DNA of 61,162 nt from the NCBI GenBank assembly GCA_004557125.1, contig SFET01000009.1, forward strand, positions 1 to 61,162, read 5' to 3'. Positions 32,603 through 41,572 of this stretch are shown piece after piece. The notes beneath the pieces are model-generated. The model made no database searches. It saw only the letters and a list, made by a program, of their open reading frames with translations, and was not told where the DNA came from. Origin of the DNA: Clostridiales bacterium (GTDB lineage: Bacteria; Bacillota; Clostridia; Christensenellales; Aristaeellaceae). Made by a program: the position numbers and the translations under genes. Every line of letters starts with the position of its first letter. Position 1 is the stretch's first letter.

Positions 32603-35003
32603 GATGAACCATATACCCGACCACAGCCGCGCCGCCATCTCCGAGGGCTGCGACGCAGCGCTTCTCCGCGCAGCATTTCTGCAATTGGAGGAGGAAGAAA
32701 TCATGAAAACCAGATCGATGTTGAATTGCAAGAACCACGATGCGCCGGAGCGGCTGGCGTTTGCCCGCAGCCTTCGCCGCCGCGCACGTCGCCGTGCAGC
32801 GCGTCAGGCCGTCGCCCGCGCCCTGCCCCGCACGCTCCAGGCCGCCGCCTGCCTCATCGCCGTGCTGAGCGTGGGCATGGGCGTTGCCCTCGCGACCTCT
32901 CCCTCCGCCCGTAGCTGGGCGGCAGGGGTGCTGCACGCGAAGATCTACGAGGAAACGAACCTCTTCTCCGACACAGGCCGCGTTCCGACCCAATACTTCG
33001 GCGACGAGCCGCTCTCCGGCTTCCGGGGCGGTGCGGCGCTGGGAGACGCGCTGTACCTCGCCGGAGGCATCAATTCAGACGACGACATTTACGTGCAGAC
33101 CCCCGGCGACGAAGCGTACGCCATCTACAAGGGGAATGCGGACGAAGAATGTGAGCTGATGAATCTGACCGCGTTCAAGGACGGGCTCTACGCCCTGTGC
33201 GCCAATGGCGTGGAGGACGATTGGTTTGACGAAGAAGCGGACGCATGCCCCGCCTACAGCGTGGGAAGGCTGCGCTTTTCCGAGGGATGCTATACCATTG
33301 AGGATGCGCGGACGATCGAGCGCAGCGCCCTGTTCGGCGACGATCCGCGCAAGCCCGCCAGCGCGTCCGTGCGGAGCTTCTGCGCGGACGGCGACTTCAT
33401 CTACCTGCTCTCCGAATGGGCCTATCCCGCCGAGGACTGGAGCGGCGAGATCCACTGCCGCCTGCTGCGGCTGAATCCCGCAACCGGTGCGCTGGATGCC
33501 CTCGAGCTCCCGGAGGGAAAGTACCTCGGCTGGGAGGGCGATCTGTCCGCCTTCTCCGGCGGGGACGGCAGGGCCTACCTCGCACTCTCCGAGAATGAAG
33601 CGGAAACCAGCCGCATCCTGCGCATTGAGCCGGACGGAAGCCTGACGGCTGTCGCAGAGCTTGCCTACAGGGCAGGTTCCCGTCCCTGCGCCTTTGCCAT
33701 GAATGCCGAGGGAGATATGCTCTACTACCTGCAGGAGCGCTGCATCTACGCCGCGCCCGTGTCCGACCCCGCCAATGCTCAGGCGATCACCACCACCGGG
33801 CAGACCTACGGCAGCGCGGTGCGCATCGGCGACGCTGCGCTGGCCATCGTGAACGAACTGAGCGCGCAGGTCTACGTCCTCAGCGACGTGCAGGCGGAGA
33901 TCACCCGGCTGTGCGTGGATGGCTCCGGCGGCAACTACGATGCGGAGACGGCCTTCGCCGAGGCCCATCCCGGCGTAAACCTGGTGGGCGACCCCTGCTA
34001 TGCCCAGACCTGGAGGGACGATCAATATGTCGATGCGATCCTTGCCGGGCAGAGTCAGGCGGACGTGTGGCTCATTCAGATGGAGGACGTGCCGCTGCTG
34101 CTGGACGCGGGCGTTTATGCGCAGATCGACGACCCCAAGCTGATCGAAACCGCCTCCCGGATGTACCCCGGACTTCAGCGCGAGATGCAGCGGGACGGCA
34201 AGCTGGCTGCCGTGCCCCTCTACGGCTGGACGTATCTGGATTTCAGCTTCGATCCGGAGGTGATGCAGGTGCTGAACCTGTCCGGGGAAGCGCTCCCCGA
34301 AACCTGGCCGGAGCTGCTGGAGCTGCTGATCGAGCTCTCCCGCGACCCGCAGGCCCAGCGCTACTGCCTGAACAGCGACTATGCGGACGCGGACGAATTT
34401 TCCCGCATCCTCTTCAACCGCATTTGCAGCGCATACCTGCGCCTGTGCCGCTACGAGGGCCGCGACGCCGATTTCAGCGACCCGCGCTTTGAGGCCGTCG
34501 TCGATCTCTGGCGGCAGATCGACTTCGACGCATTTCGCTACGTGCGCCGGAACATGCCGGACAACACCGTCGAGGGCACGCTGCTGTATTTGGACAGCGT
34601 CATCGCCGATGCAGACTGGGCGGTTCCCTGCCCGCTGCGCTTCGATGAAGCCAGCCCCCGCGTCAGCGGCTGCTCCGGCCTCGCGGCCATCGTCAATCCC
34701 GAAACGCAGAACATGGCCCTGGCCTGCGATTACATCCGCTGCTACTTCGGCGATGAAATCGAAGACCTCGAGCGCGTCAGCTTCGATCTGGACAGCGATC
34801 CGGACGAACTCACCGATGAAGCGAACCTCGCGGAGTGGATTCCCCGCATGCGCGAACTGACCGGCGATCTCACCGTTGTGCCCTCCATCACCCGCACCAG
34901 GCCGGATGCATGGACGCAGGCCGACGAGGCCGCACGCGCATTCGCCAGCGGGGAGATCAGCTTCGACGAATTGTCCGAAGCGCTCAACGCAAGCCTCGCC
35001 TGA
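32592..35003 (+). CDS. Membrane-anchored putative anti-sigma factor with a solute-binding-protein-like sensor
   Basis: This 803-aa protein starts at the ATG at 32592, which has AGGAGG upstream and overlaps the sigma gene. The cytosolic N-terminus (about 1-78) is rich in Arg and contains SRAAISEGCDAALLRAAF, the likely sigma-binding part. One membrane helix follows (about 79-102). Outside, a beta-rich region (about 120-430) has repeated strand-turn units such as SGGDGRAYLALSENEAETSR, like a propeller. A last region (about 440-803) resembles family 1 solute-binding proteins: FAEAHPGVNLV, DVWLIQMEDVPLLLDAGVYA, LAAVPLYGWTY and VNPETQN. The pairing with an ECF sigma factor suggests ligand sensing across the membrane. 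No known anti-sigma motif is certain. Confidence 0.72.
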   Translation: MTSEMNHIPDHSRAAISEGCDAALLRAAFLQLEEEEIMKTRSMLNCKNHDAPERLAFARSLRRRARRRAARQAVARALPRTLQAAACLIAVLSVGMGVALATSPSARSWAAGVLHAKIYEETNLFSDTGRVPTQYFGDEPLSGFRGGAALGDALYLAGGINSDDDIYVQTPGDEAYAIYKGNADEECELMNLTAFKDGLYALCANGVEDDWFDEEADACPAYSVGRLRFSEGCYTIEDARTIERSALFGDDPRKPASASVRSFCADGDFIYLLSEWAYPAEDWSGEIHCRLLRLNPATGALDALELPEGKYLGWEGDLSAFSGGDGRAYLALSENEAETSRILRIEPDGSLTAVAELAYRAGSRPCAFAMNAEGDMLYYLQERCIYAAPVSDPANAQAITTTGQTYGSAVRIGDAALAIVNELSAQVYVLSDVQAEITRLCVDGSGGNYDAETAFAEAHPGVNLVGDPCYAQTWRDDQYVDAILAGQSQADVWLIQMEDVPLLLDAGVYAQIDDPKLIETASRMYPGLQREMQRDGKLAAVPLYGWTYLDFSFDPEVMQVLNLSGEALPETWPELLELLIELSRDPQAQRYCLNSDYADADEFSRILFNRICSAYLRLCRYEGRDADFSDPRFEAVVDLWRQIDFDAFRYVRRNMPDNTVEGTLLYLDSVIADADWAVPCPLRFDEASPRVSGCSGLAAIVNPETQNMALACDYIRCYFGDEIEDLERVSFDLDSDPDELTDEANLAEWIPRMRELTGDLTVVPSITRTRPDAWTQADEAARAFASGEISFDELSEALNASLA

Positions 35004-35081
35004 CGGGCGAACCGATTCCCTCCGGGCGCATACGCTGAATTGTGGAGCCATCCACATTCCATCAAAAAGGAAGTGCCCTGC

Positions 35082-35744
35082 ATGTCGCAAAGCAATTCTG
35101 TCAATCCGCCCGGAGGGGCCTTCACGCCCTCCACATCCCCGGAAATGCCCGATACATCCAACGGAAGCGTTCAGGAGCTGCCCGGGGAGCCGGAGTTCCC
35201 CAACCTCAACGAACCCGCCATGCCGGGCATCGGCGTAGAGGGCCTGCCCACGCCGTCGCTGCCCGCAGAGCCGGAGTTCCCAAACCTCAATGAACCTGCC
35301 ATGCCGGGCATCGGCCCGGAGGGCCTGCCCACGCCGTCGCTGCCAAGCATGCCCCAGATCATCCGGCCCCAGCCCTCGCAGCCGAGCTGTCCGCCCGGCG
35401 GCTGCGTGCCCGTCTGTCCGGCGGGCTACACGCTGCGCATGGTGCAGAACAACCAGAGCTTCACCGACCTGCTGATCGCCAACAACGTCTCCTACAACGC
35501 CATGCGCGCCGCCAACCCGGAGCTGCCCACCACCCGCATTTCTCCCGGCACCCGCTACTGCGCGCCGCCTTCGGGATCGCGGCGGATGTGCGCCTTCGGC
35601 AGCCGCAGCTACGTCATGAGCCAGGGTGAGACGCTCTACACCCTCACCCGCACCCTTGGCGTGCAAGCCGCGCGACTGCTGGAGCTGAATCCCAGCCTCG
35701 CTCCCGGCGACTTTCTGCCCGGGCGGGTGATCTGCGTGCCGTAA
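35082..35744 (+). CDS. Protein with two LysM-like domains and a Pro-rich repeat
   Basis: This 220-aa protein starts at the ATG at 35082 with AAGGA upstream. There is no signal peptide. The N-terminal half is Pro-rich and contains two copies of a 27-residue unit beginning EPEFPNLNEPAMPGIG. The second half has two LysM-like domains (about residues 114-163 and 172-220), with LLIANNVSYNAMRAANPEL and ETLYTLTRTLGVQAARLLEL, and several cysteines. LysM domains bind peptidoglycan or chitin-like glycans. Leaderless LysM proteins in Clostridia are often spore-coat or cortex proteins, which is one option here. It lies 78 bp after the sigma/anti-sigma pair and could belong to its regulon. Confidence 0.78.
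   Translation: MSQSNSVNPPGGAFTPSTSPEMPDTSNGSVQELPGEPEFPNLNEPAMPGIGVEGLPTPSLPAEPEFPNLNEPAMPGIGPEGLPTPSLPSMPQIIRPQPSQPSCPPGGCVPVCPAGYTLRMVQNNQSFTDLLIANNVSYNAMRAANPELPTTRISPGTRYCAPPSGSRRMCAFGSRSYVMSQGETLYTLTRTLGVQAARLLELNPSLAPGDFLPGRVICVP
35187..35348 (+). repeat. Tandem 81-bp repeat, two copies
   Basis: Units 35187-35267 and 35268-35348 encode 27 residues each and differ at only two residues (V/P and A/S). It is a recent in-frame duplication in the LysM gene. Confidence 0.85.
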
Positions 35745-35756
35745 TCCAAAGGAAGA

Positions 35757-35790
35757 GCGGAGGCCCTGATCGGCCTCCGCCCATTTCTTT
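35757..35790. terminator. Hairpin between convergent genes
   Basis: GCGGAGGCC (35757-35765) pairs with GGCCTCCGC (35772-35780), followed by CCATTTCTTT on the plus strand and CTCTTCCTTT on the minus strand. It probably serves both the LysM and the HAD genes. Confidence 0.6.
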
Positions 35791-35799
35791 CCCGCGCGA

Positions 35800-36444
35800 C
35801 TACAGCAGCTCGCCGTAGTCCTCAAACCAGTGATCGGAGAGCGCTTTGATCTCCTCCCAGTTGTTCCGCTGCGCCGCATCCTGTATGGCCATCACCGGAC
35901 AGCCCGCCTCCTTCGCGGCCTTGATGGAGTAGAGCGCGTCCTCGAACACGCACATCTCCCCCGCCTCAACGCCCAGCTTCTGCGCCATCAGATGGAAGTA
36001 GGCCGGGTCGCTCTTGTTCATGCCGAACTCGTAGCCGTCGGTGATGAATTCGAAGTACTGCGCAAGTCCCAGGCGCGCAAGGCCGTCCCGGGCATATTCC
36101 CTCGGCGAACCGGTGGCCACGCACATGGGAATGCCCGCATCCCGCAGATTTGAAAGATACGCTTCCACATTGGGCTTCGCATGGGCGTCGTGCAGGTAGT
36201 GCCGATGCATGTAGCCCTCCATCTCCCGCACCATGTCCGCTTCTTCCATCCGCATGCCGCGGTTTTCCAGAATCTGCATGCACAGCCTTCGACTCGATGT
36301 GGAGAACATCTGCCCCAGCTCCTCCAGCGTGGGCAGCACGTCGTGGGCCAGCAGCAGTTCCAGCGTGGTGTAGCGCCAGTAGCGCATGGTGCACAGCAGC
36401 GTTCCGTCCATGTCAAACAGCGCCGCCTTGAACTTCGGAATCAT
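35800..36444 (-). CDS. HAD-family hydrolase (beta-phosphoglucomutase/phosphatase type)
   Basis: This 214-aa cytosolic phosphohydrolase starts at the ATG at 36442-36444, overlapping the AlaX stop as ATGA. Motif I is LFDMDGTLL (about residues 9-17), with the two catalytic Asp. Motif II is VATGSPREYA (about 109-118), motif III is the Lys of GMNKSDP and motif IV is CVFEDALYSIKAAKEAG. An alpha-helical cap (about 20-85) places it in subfamily I. The substrate is unknown. It is translationally coupled to a tRNA-editing protein, which gives no obvious functional link. Confidence 0.88.
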   Translation of the reverse strand: MIPKFKAALFDMDGTLLCTMRYWRYTTLELLLAHDVLPTLEELGQMFSTSSRRLCMQILENRGMRMEEADMVREMEGYMHRHYLHDAHAKPNVEAYLSNLRDAGIPMCVATGSPREYARDGLARLGLAQYFEFITDGYEFGMNKSDPAYFHLMAQKLGVEAGEMCVFEDALYSIKAAKEAGCPVMAIQDAAQRNNWEEIKALSDHWFEDYGELL

Positions 36445-37646
36445 GCCTCCACTCCCTTCATCACAAGTATACGCGCCGCGTCCAGCACTTCCGCGGGGCC
36501 GCCGCCCTGGGCGAAGTCCGGCCGTCCGCCGCCCTTGCCGCCCAGGGGCTTCGCCGCCTCGGACAGCAGCTTTCCCATCGCAAGATCGAGGTCCGCACTC
36601 CGGGCAAACACGAAATTGCACTTCTCTCCATTTTTCGCGCCCAGCAGCGCAACCATGCCGTTTTCCTCGATCAGCTTCGACGCGAGCTCCTTCAGCGCCG
36701 CAGCATCGCAGTCCGCAAGTTCGCACACCAGCTTCCCGCCGCCCGGAATCGGCTCGGCGTGTGCAAGCAACTCTGGCACATTTTCCAGCAGTCGCTCCCT
36801 GCGCAGCCGGTTCAGCTCCCGCTCTGTATCCTTCAGGCGCTGAAGCGTGCTCTCCAGCAGCTCCGGCAGCTTCTCCGGACGGGTGCTCATAAGGTTCGCC
36901 GCCGCCCAGGCGCAGTTGTAATTCTGGCGATAATCCCGGTAGGCCCGCATGCCGCAGACGAAGCTCAGGCGCAGCTTGCCGCGCTCGGACGCCGCAGAGA
37001 CGATCTTCACCAGGCCGATCTGCCCGGTGGAGCTGGGGTGCGTGCCGCCGCAGGCCACCATCTCGAAGTCGCCCATGGCCACGATGCGCACATGCTCCTT
37101 CACCGTGGGGGCCTTGCGCAGCGGAAGCGATGCCAGCTCCTCCGCGGACGGGAACCAGCATCGGATGGGCGCGTCCATCTGAATGCGCTCGTTGACGTAA
37201 TCCTCGATCTTTGCGATCAGCTCCGCGTCCATGTGGGTCGATCCGTCGGCAAACTGCACGTCGATGCTGGAGACCTCCGCGCCCAGGTGCAGGCCGATGG
37301 TCATGCCGCCGGTCAGATTGTACACCGCCCCGGCGATCATGTGCTCTCCGCCATGCTGCTGCATGTGATCCCAGCGCCGCGCCCAGTCAATCTTTCCGTG
37401 AACCTGCGTGCCTACGTCAAGCGGCGCATCAATTTCATGCCAGACTTCGCCGTCCGCGTCCACGAACACGTCCGTGACGCGTGCGTCGTTGATCGTTCCG
37501 GTGTCGTAGGGCTGGCCTCCGGAGGTGGGATAGAACGCGGATCGGTTCAGCGCCACGATGGGCCTGCCCCTGCGCAGCTCCGCGCGCACAACCTCCGCGT
37601 CGAATTCTTTCATATAGGAATCATCATAATAGAGCCTTTCGGTCAT
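36441..37646 (-). CDS. AlaX-type alanyl-tRNA editing protein with a DHHA1 domain
   Basis: This stand-alone trans-editing factor removes wrongly attached Ser or Gly from tRNA-Ala. The 401-aa protein has the second additional domain-like N-terminus (SAFYPTSGGQPYDTG, about residues 36-50), the zinc/editing motifs HMQQHGGEHM (about 93-102) and CGGTHPSSTGQIG (about 198-210), and a C-terminal DHHA1 domain (about 315-401, ending GGKGGGRPDFAQGGG). There is no aminoacylation domain. The size matches the long AlaX-L class. A promoter lies just upstream. It is separated by a terminator from the aspS-hisS operon, which is read in the same direction. Confidence 0.9.
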   Translation of the reverse strand: MTERLYYDDSYMKEFDAEVVRAELRRGRPIVALNRSAFYPTSGGQPYDTGTINDARVTDVFVDADGEVWHEIDAPLDVGTQVHGKIDWARRWDHMQQHGGEHMIAGAVYNLTGGMTIGLHLGAEVSSIDVQFADGSTHMDAELIAKIEDYVNERIQMDAPIRCWFPSAEELASLPLRKAPTVKEHVRIVAMGDFEMVACGGTHPSSTGQIGLVKIVSAASERGKLRLSFVCGMRAYRDYRQNYNCAWAAANLMSTRPEKLPELLESTLQRLKDTERELNRLRRERLLENVPELLAHAEPIPGGGKLVCELADCDAAALKELASKLIEENGMVALLGAKNGEKCNFVFARSADLDLAMGKLLSEAAKPLGGKGGGRPDFAQGGGPAEVLDAARILVMKGVEA

Positions 37647-37680
37647 GCTGCATCACACTCCGCTGCTTTCATACCTCAAT

Positions 37681-37709
37681 ATCATAGCGGAAAACCGCGA
37701 AAAACACAA
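37681..37709 (-). promoter_or_regulatory. Probable promoter of the AlaX gene
   Basis: On the minus strand TTGTGT (37709-37704), 17 bp, TATGAT (37686-37681). The -35 overlaps the tail of the aspS terminator. Confidence 0.45.
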
Positions 37710-37732
37710 GCCCCCGGCTGCTACCGGGGGCT
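37704..37732 (-). terminator. Terminator of the hisS-aspS operon
   Basis: AGCCCCCGG (37709-37717) pairs with CCGGGGGCT (37724-37732), followed on the minus strand by TGTGTTTTT. Confidence 0.8.
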
Positions 37733-37792
37733 CCGTTTTACATGCATCCGATAAGCGCCGCGCGCATCGACAAAATCACGCGCAGAGCTGCC

Positions 37793-39577
37793 TTACGCCT
37801 CTTCGGGCAGGTCAACCTTGATCTTCAGGGTCTCCAGCTGATCCGGGCGCACGTCGGCGGGGGTCTCCATCATCAGGCAGTTGGCGCTGGTGGCCTTGGG
37901 GAAGGCGATGATGTCGCGCAGGCTGTCGCTGCCGGTGAGCAGCATCACCAGGCGGTCGATGCCGAAGGCCAGGCCGCCGTGCGGCGGCGCGCCGTACTTG
38001 AACGCATCGAGCAGGAAGCCGAAGCGGTGATGGGCTTCCTCGTCGGACAGGCCGATCATCTCGAACATCTGGGCCTGCAAATCGGCGCGGTGAATGCGAA
38101 TGGAGCCGGAGGCCAGCTCGATGCCGTTCATGACCAGGTCGTAGGCGCGGGAGCGAATCTTCTCCTTGTCGCCGTCCATGTGGCAGTTGTCCTCCTCATA
38201 CCAGCTGGTGAAGGGATGGTGGGCGGCCACATAGCGCTGCTCCTCCTCGCTGTACTCAAACAGCGGGAACTCGGTGACCCAGAACAGGTTGTACTTGCCT
38301 TCGTCGATCAGGCCCTTGCGCTTGGCGATCTCGCAGCGCAGTGCGCCCAGGCTCTGCCAGACGACGGCCTTCTTGTCCGCACCGAAGAACACGATGTCGC
38401 CGGGTTCGGCGTTCATCTCCGTGCGCACAATTTCGATCATCTCGGGGGTCATGAACTTGTTGAAGGAGGACTTCACGTTGCCGTCGGCGGTGAAGGTCAT
38501 GTAGGGCAGGCCCTTGGCGCGGTAGGTCTTGACGAACTCGGCCAGAGAATCGATCTCCTTGCGGGTCATGGAGGCCAGGCCCTTGGCGTTGATGGCCTCC
38601 ACGCGGCCACCCTCAGCCACGGCATTGTCGAAGACCACGAAGCCGCTGTGACCCAGCTTGTCCGTCAGGTCCTTCAGGCGCATCTCGAAGCGGGTGTCGG
38701 GCTTGTCGGAGCCGTAGTTCTCCATGGCATAGTCCCAGGTCATGCGGGGCAGGGGAAGCTGCAGCTCCACGCCCTTGACCTCCTTGAAGATGCGGGCGAA
38801 CACGCCCTCGACCACGGCGTAGATGTCCTCCTCGTCGATGAAGGACATTTCGATGTCGCACTGGGTGAACTCCGGCTGGCGGTCGGCGCGGTTATCCTCG
38901 TCGCGGAAGCAGCGGGCGATCTGGTAGTACTTGTCAAAGCCCGCGAGCATCAGCAGCTGCTTGTAGATCTGGGGGCTCTGGGGCAGGGCATAGAAGGTGC
39001 CGGGATGCAGGCGGCTGGGCACCAGGAAGTCGCGCGCGCCCTCAGGCGTGGACTTGGACAGGATGGGGGTCTCCACCTCGGTGAAGCCCTGTTCGTCGAG
39101 CGCGCGGCGGATGCAGGAGACCACCCTGGAGCGCACGCGCAGCTTCTCCTGCATGGAGGGGCGGCGCAGGTCCAGATAGCGGTACTTCAGGCGCACCAGC
39201 TCGTTCTCATCGGCCTTGTCGTCGATGTAGATCGGCGGGGTCTCGCTCTTGTTGAGCAGCACCGCGTCGCGCACCACGACCTCGATCTCGCCGGTCTTCA
39301 GCTCGAGATTGATGGCGCTCTCGTCGCGCAGGCGCACCTCGCCCTGCACGGTCAGCACGTACTCGCTTCTCAGGCTCTGGGCCAGCGCAAGCAGCTCCGG
39401 GGAGCAGTCGTTTCCGTCGAACACCAGCTGCACCAGGCCCTCGCGGTCGCGCAGCCAGACGAACACCAGTCCGCCCAGGTCGCGGGTGCGCTGCACCCAG
39501 CCGGAGAGATGCACGGTCTGACCGGCCATTTCGCGGGTCAGCAGGCCGCAGTAATGATCGCGCTTGTGGGAAAGCAT
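37793..39577 (-). CDS. aspS: Aspartyl-tRNA synthetase
   Basis: This class II aminoacyl-tRNA synthetase of 594 aa has the normal bacterial length. The N-terminal OB-fold anticodon-binding domain (about 15-105) begins VHLSGWVQRTRDLGGLVFV. The catalytic core shows motif 1, motif 2 in FRDEDNRADRQPEFTQCDIE (about 218-237) and motif 3 in GLAFGIDRLVML (about 530-541). The bacterial GAD insertion (about 285-425) is present. AspRS forms containing GAD are often discriminating or non-discriminating depending on gatCAB, which is not in the window. SD AGGAGG precedes the ATG. It follows hisS by 32 bp and shares its T-box-controlled transcript. Confidence 0.95.
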   Translation of the reverse strand: MLSHKRDHYCGLLTREMAGQTVHLSGWVQRTRDLGGLVFVWLRDREGLVQLVFDGNDCSPELLALAQSLRSEYVLTVQGEVRLRDESAINLELKTGEIEVVVRDAVLLNKSETPPIYIDDKADENELVRLKYRYLDLRRPSMQEKLRVRSRVVSCIRRALDEQGFTEVETPILSKSTPEGARDFLVPSRLHPGTFYALPQSPQIYKQLLMLAGFDKYYQIARCFRDEDNRADRQPEFTQCDIEMSFIDEEDIYAVVEGVFARIFKEVKGVELQLPLPRMTWDYAMENYGSDKPDTRFEMRLKDLTDKLGHSGFVVFDNAVAEGGRVEAINAKGLASMTRKEIDSLAEFVKTYRAKGLPYMTFTADGNVKSSFNKFMTPEMIEIVRTEMNAEPGDIVFFGADKKAVVWQSLGALRCEIAKRKGLIDEGKYNLFWVTEFPLFEYSEEEQRYVAAHHPFTSWYEEDNCHMDGDKEKIRSRAYDLVMNGIELASGSIRIHRADLQAQMFEMIGLSDEEAHHRFGFLLDAFKYGAPPHGGLAFGIDRLVMLLTGSDSLRDIIAFPKATSANCLMMETPADVRPDQLETLKIKVDLPEEA

Positions 39578-39609
39578 AGTCGATTCCTCCTGTATATCAA
39601 ATGATTGTG

Positions 39610-40857
39610 TTACTTCGTCAGGCGTGCGACGATTTCGCCGCGCGCAATTTCTTCCTCGGTGCTGTTTGCCATGTCGCGCAGCTTGACCACGCCCTTTTCC
39701 AGCTCGTCGCCGGCCAGCACGATGACCTTCTTCACGCCCAGCTTGTTGGCGTACTTGAACTGGGCCTTCATGCTGCGGGCGGCGTGATCCAGATCGGCCT
39801 TGAGGCCCGCATCGCGCAGCTCGCGCACCAGCTTTACGCCTTCCAGCCGTGCCTCGTCGCCCAGCGTGACCACGAACGCGTCGTAGAGCTCGGGCGCTGC
39901 GGGCGCGATGCCGCGCAGGTCCTGCACCATCAGCATGCGCTCAATGCCCATGCCGAAGCCCATGCCGGGGGTGTCCGGGCCGCCCAGCTCCTTCACCAGG
40001 CCGTCGTAGCGGCCGCCGCCGCAGACGGTCAGGTTCCCCTGGGGGGTCTCGGTGATGATCTCGAACACGGTCTTGGTGTAGTAGTCCAGGCCGCGCACGA
40101 TGCGGGGATCGATCTCGTAGGCGATGCCCAGCGCTTCGAGATACTTCTTCAGCTTCTCGAAGTGCTCCGCGCAGTCCGGGCAGAGGTTGTCCAGCATGGC
40201 GGGGGCGTCGGTCAGCTTGTCCGCGTCCTCCTTGCAGTCCAGAATGCGCAGCGGATTGCGCTCGTAGCGCTCCTGACAGGTCTTGCACAGCGTGGACAGC
40301 TTGGGCGCAAGGTAGGCCTTTAGCTTTTCGTGGTAGGCCTTGCGGCACTCCGGGCAGCCGATGGAGTTGATGCTCAGCTTCAGATCGCCGATGCCGTTGG
40401 CCTCCAGCATGCGGATGGCCATCTGGATGATCTCCGCGTCCAGGGAAGCGTCCTTCGCGCCAAAGACCTCGATGCCGTTCTGGTGGAACTGGCGCAGGCG
40501 GCCGGACTGGGGCTTCTCGTAGCGGAAGCAGGGGCAGGCGGCGTAGTAGAGCTTGCAGGGCAGGCTCTCGTTCAGGTGGCCCTCGATGAAGGCGCGCACC
40601 GCGCCCGCGGTGCCCTCGGGCTTGAGGGTGATGGAGCGGTGTCCCTTGTCCTCGAAGGTGTACATCTCCTTCTGCACCACGTCGGTGGTGTCGCCAACGC
40701 CGCGCTGGAAGAGCTCGGTGTGCTCGAAGATGGGCGTGCGGATCTCCCGGTAGCCCGCCTCGGCGCAGATGCGGCGCATGTTTTCATCGATGATCTGCCA
40801 TCTGTAAGCGTCCTGGGGCAGCATGTCCAGCGTGCCCTTGGGTGCCTGAGTCAGCAT
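39610..40857 (-). CDS. hisS: Histidyl-tRNA synthetase
   Basis: This class II synthetase of 415 aa starts at the ATG at 40855-40857 (SD GGGAGG). The open frame reaches much further upstream, but that part is the T-box leader. Motif 1 lies in REIRTPIFEHTELFQRGVG (about residues 38-56). Motif 2 is CFRYEKPQSGRLRQFHQ (about 109-125). The histidine motifs are LDYYTKTVFE (about 260-269) and GGGRYDGLV (about 281-289). Motif 3 is GFGMGIERM (about 305-313). The C-terminal anticodon-binding domain (about 330-415) is complete. It is followed by aspS, a common gene order in Firmicutes. It is regulated by uncharged tRNA-His through the leader upstream. Confidence 0.95.
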   Translation of the reverse strand: MLTQAPKGTLDMLPQDAYRWQIIDENMRRICAEAGYREIRTPIFEHTELFQRGVGDTTDVVQKEMYTFEDKGHRSITLKPEGTAGAVRAFIEGHLNESLPCKLYYAACPCFRYEKPQSGRLRQFHQNGIEVFGAKDASLDAEIIQMAIRMLEANGIGDLKLSINSIGCPECRKAYHEKLKAYLAPKLSTLCKTCQERYERNPLRILDCKEDADKLTDAPAMLDNLCPDCAEHFEKLKKYLEALGIAYEIDPRIVRGLDYYTKTVFEIITETPQGNLTVCGGGRYDGLVKELGGPDTPGMGFGMGIERMLMVQDLRGIAPAAPELYDAFVVTLGDEARLEGVKLVRELRDAGLKADLDHAARSMKAQFKYANKLGVKKVIVLAGDELEKGVVKLRDMANSTEEEIARGEIVARLTK

Positions 40858-40879
40858 AGTTTTATCCCTCCCGATCAAA

Positions 40880-41109
40880 ATAAAAAAGACCCCGTCCCAA
40901 CGTAGGGGCGAAGGTTTCGCGGTGCCACCCTGCTTGAACATGCGTTTCGCACGTTCCACTCGATGCCGGTAACGCGGGCCGCGCCGCAGATGCGGATGCT
41001 CCGGGGTGTCCTTCACCGATCCTCCGTGCGAGCGCTCCCAGCCAACGGCGCTCTTCTCTTTGGCACATCTGAAGCGGCTACTCTTCCCATCAACGCACAT
41101 CCATTTGAT
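40880..41109 (-). promoter_or_regulatory. T-box leader of hisS (His specifier CAC)
   Basis: This tRNA-sensing leader is on the minus strand. The T-box core AGGGTGGCACCGCGAA lies at 40931-40916. It is followed by a terminator stem (CGCCCC facing GGGGTC, 40908-40889) and TTTTTT. In Stem I, GGACACCCCGGAGC contains CAC at 41008-41006, a His codon, as specifier. Uncharged tRNA-His should favour the antiterminator and readthrough into hisS-aspS. Confidence 0.9.
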
Positions 41110-41115
41110 ACTGCC

Positions 41116-41144
41116 ATTATACGGCGCATGCCCGGGAATGTCAA
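41116..41144 (-). promoter_or_regulatory. Consensus promoter of hisS-aspS
   Basis: On the minus strand TTGACA (41144-41139), exactly 17 bp, TATAAT (41121-41116). Both hexamers are perfect. Confidence 0.92.
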
Positions 41145-41237
41145 GGAAATCGGCGAAACTTAAACTGCGCGCATCCTCGCCAGCACACATCGCCGGGAAA
41201 TTGTATGCGGATTCCCGAAAATTCTTCGAAAAAATGC

Positions 41238-41267
41238 TTGACAATTCCAGTCGGAATGTACTATAAT
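41238..41267 (+). promoter_or_regulatory. Consensus promoter of leuA
   Basis: TTGACA (41238-41243), 18 bp, TATAAT (41262-41267). It is divergent from the hisS promoter about 100 bp away. Confidence 0.9.
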
Positions 41268-41273
41268 CGGATC

Positions 41274-41542
41274 TACAAGCGATGAGGGGAAACAAGATTC
41301 TTTCGCTGCTTTCAGAGAGTCGGCGGTGGCTGCGAGCCGATACATGCGTCAGAATGCATAACTCTTCCCGGAGCCGGCGCGCCGAAAGATTTCCGATAAG
41401 CGCGTCCGCAGCGGCAGCGTTACAGGCCGGGGCCTTGTCTGAGGCCGCAGAGGGCAGAGTCTGCGCAAGCGTCTGCCAAAGCAGGGTGGTACCGCGTAAT
41501 ACACGCCCCTGACACATTACGATGGGTCAGGGGTGTTTTTTT
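41274..41542 (+). promoter_or_regulatory. T-box leader of leuA (Leu specifier)
   Basis: Stem I contains AGAGAGTCGGCGGTGGCTGC and GAGCC. The specifier region reads AACTCTTCCCGGAGC (41360-41374). Aligned with the hisS leader, the specifier is CTC (41362-41364) or CTT (41364-41366), both Leu codons. The T-box AGGGTGGTACCGCG is at 41483-41496, followed by a terminator (ACACGCCCCTGAC facing GTCAGGGGTGT) and a T-run ending near 41542. Confidence 0.9.
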
Positions 41543-41572
41543 GCCCATGACCTGATTTCGGAGGAACGATAA

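Noticed and set aside
33075..35879. A 934-codon minus-strand frame opposite the anti-sigma and LysM genes
   Set aside because: It spans two well-supported genes and their terminator and shows no motifs.
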